From: Gammaproteobacteria bacterium | GTDB taxonomy: Bacteria; Pseudomonadota; Gammaproteobacteria; Pseudomonadales; Pseudohongiellaceae | DNA length: 7,251 nt | Assembly (NCBI GenBank): GCA_016762975.1 | Contig: JAESUV010000131.1 | Location: forward strand, 1 to 7,251 | Reading direction: 5' to 3' | Made by a program: the position numbers and the translations under genes | Notes under the pieces: model-generated | Seen by the model: the letters and a program-made list of their open reading frames with translations, nothing else | Database searches by the model: none | What the model was told of the DNA's origin: nothing | Shown: one piece after another, positions 6,814-7,251 of the stretch | How the letters are laid out: every line of letters begins with the position of its first letter | Position numbering within the stretch: the stretch's first letter is position 1

Positions 6814-7108
6814 GCACCCTAATCCCCTTTGCTTCCTCTGTCCAAATTCCTTATAGTCTTTTAATCAGCGCCACTGTGAAAGCCGCATCAACACGCAAAA
6901 CAGCTGGCGATAAACCGCAGGAAATTCATCATGAAATCTATCGTAATACCCTACTCTTGATGCTGCCAAGCGCGCAGGCTGATCTGCCGTCTGTTGATAG
7001 CCTTGAGGGGGACTGAATGTAGCGAGGCACCTAGATAAAGTATTACACTCTTCTCCACCGAACTAAGAATATGGAAGGCAGCCTAGATTGCCCCCTCATA
7101 AAAAACTG

Positions 7109-7114
7109 AAAGGA
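7109..7114 (+). promoter_or_regulatory. Ribosome binding site of the acyl-CoA ligase gene
   Basis: AAAGGA lies six bases before the ATG at 7121. It fixes this start over the two in-frame ATG codons at 7133 and 7136, which would cut into the conserved N-terminus. Confidence 0.8.
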
Positions 7115-7120
7115 ACTGTT

Positions 7121-7251
7121 ATGCAAGCTTTGATGATGAACACCCAACTCATGATTTCATCAATACTGAATCACGCGGAGGTTAATTTCCCGGACGTGGA
7201 GATGGTGTCAGTAACCGTTGACAACCCTCGGCACAGACAGACCAACAAGAC
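7121..7251 (+). CDS. FadD-like AMP-binding acyl-CoA ligase, N-terminal fragment
   Basis: The first 43 codons of a gene that runs off the window. The start, MQALMMNTQLMISSILNHA, followed by NFPDVEMVSVTVDNP and RHRQTNK, matches the N-terminus of the medium/long-chain fatty-acid-CoA ligases that begin 'M-x-GLMMD-x-PLLISS-hydrophobic-x-HAA..' and continue with an 'E-[IV]-VSRTVEGP-x-HR-x-TY' segment. These enzymes activate fatty acids with ATP and CoA through an acyl-adenylate. The catalytic AMP-binding motifs lie outside the window, so substrate and integrity cannot be judged. The RYTY-like position reads RQTN here, a mild divergence. It is transcribed divergently from the methyltransferase, with no evident functional link. 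Confidence 0.75.
   Translation, partial: MQALMMNTQLMISSILNHAEVNFPDVEMVSVTVDNPRHRQTNK

Larger units (their letters stand above)
6731..7120. other. Divergent intergenic region, no supported gene
   Basis: About 390 bases separate the methyltransferase start (minus) from the acyl-CoA ligase start (plus), so promoters for both should lie here. I find no convincing -35/-10 pair for either; the best for the plus strand is TTACAC-16-AAGAAT near 7045-7072, which is weak. A GTG-started 70-codon frame at 6804-7016 (plus) lacks a ribosome site and recognisable features. A roughly 65-codon open stretch on the minus strand has no credible start. An imperfect palindrome at 6786-6813 is listed separately. 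Confidence 0.6.

Noticed and set aside
6803..6818. CRP-like site TGTGA-N6-GCACC
   Set aside because: The second half matches TCACA at only three of five positions; too weak to report.
6804..7016. 70-codon plus-strand frame starting with GTG
   Set aside because: No ribosome site, no recognisable domain, and low-complexity composition; better treated as intergenic.

Overview
This window looks like chromosomal DNA from a Gram-negative bacterium, most probably a gammaproteobacterium and perhaps a marine one. Three things point that way: an MtfA-type peptidase, signal-peptide-bearing periplasmic and outer-membrane proteins, and a FadD-like N-terminus. GC content is moderate and even by eye. I see no mobile element, CRISPR array, tRNA or rRNA. 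The taxonomic call is inference.

Layout. (1) 2-499, plus strand: the last 165 codons of an MtfA-like zinc peptidase that begins before the window. (2) 555-5670, minus strand: a tightly packed five-gene operon. In transcription order it encodes a periplasmic LolA-like carrier, two FtsX/LolC-E-type permeases, a LolD/MacB-type ATPase and an outer-membrane beta-barrel. Three junctions overlap and the fourth has 8 bases between genes. A candidate promoter lies at 5755-5784. (3) 5939-6730, minus strand: a SAM-dependent methyltransferase of the ArsM-like group. Its frame is interrupted by one TGA at 6110-6112 and then continues with family-like sequence to a TAA at 5939. A terminator-like hairpin follows at 5889-5933. 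(4) 6731-7120: a divergent intergenic region. (5) 7121 to the window end, plus strand: the first 43 codons of a FadD-like acyl-CoA ligase.

The most notable item is the methyltransferase. The TGA falls where related proteins carry a conserved cysteine, coding continues in the same frame for 56 more residues, and a hairpin with a GU-containing five-base loop begins shortly after the TGA. This is the expected layout of a bacterial selenocysteine (Sec) codon with its SECIS element. An ordinary gene call would stop at the TGA and lose the C-terminal fifth of the protein.

The operon encodes a complete inner-membrane-to-outer-membrane route: an ABC extractor made of two FtsX-like subunits and an ATPase, a soluble LolA-fold carrier, and an outer-membrane barrel. 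It resembles LolCDE/LolA but ends in a barrel rather than the lipoprotein receptor LolB, and it lacks the MacA-type adaptor of MacAB pumps. Its cargo cannot be read from the sequence; a lipid, lipoprotein or other hydrophobic molecule is the reasonable inference.
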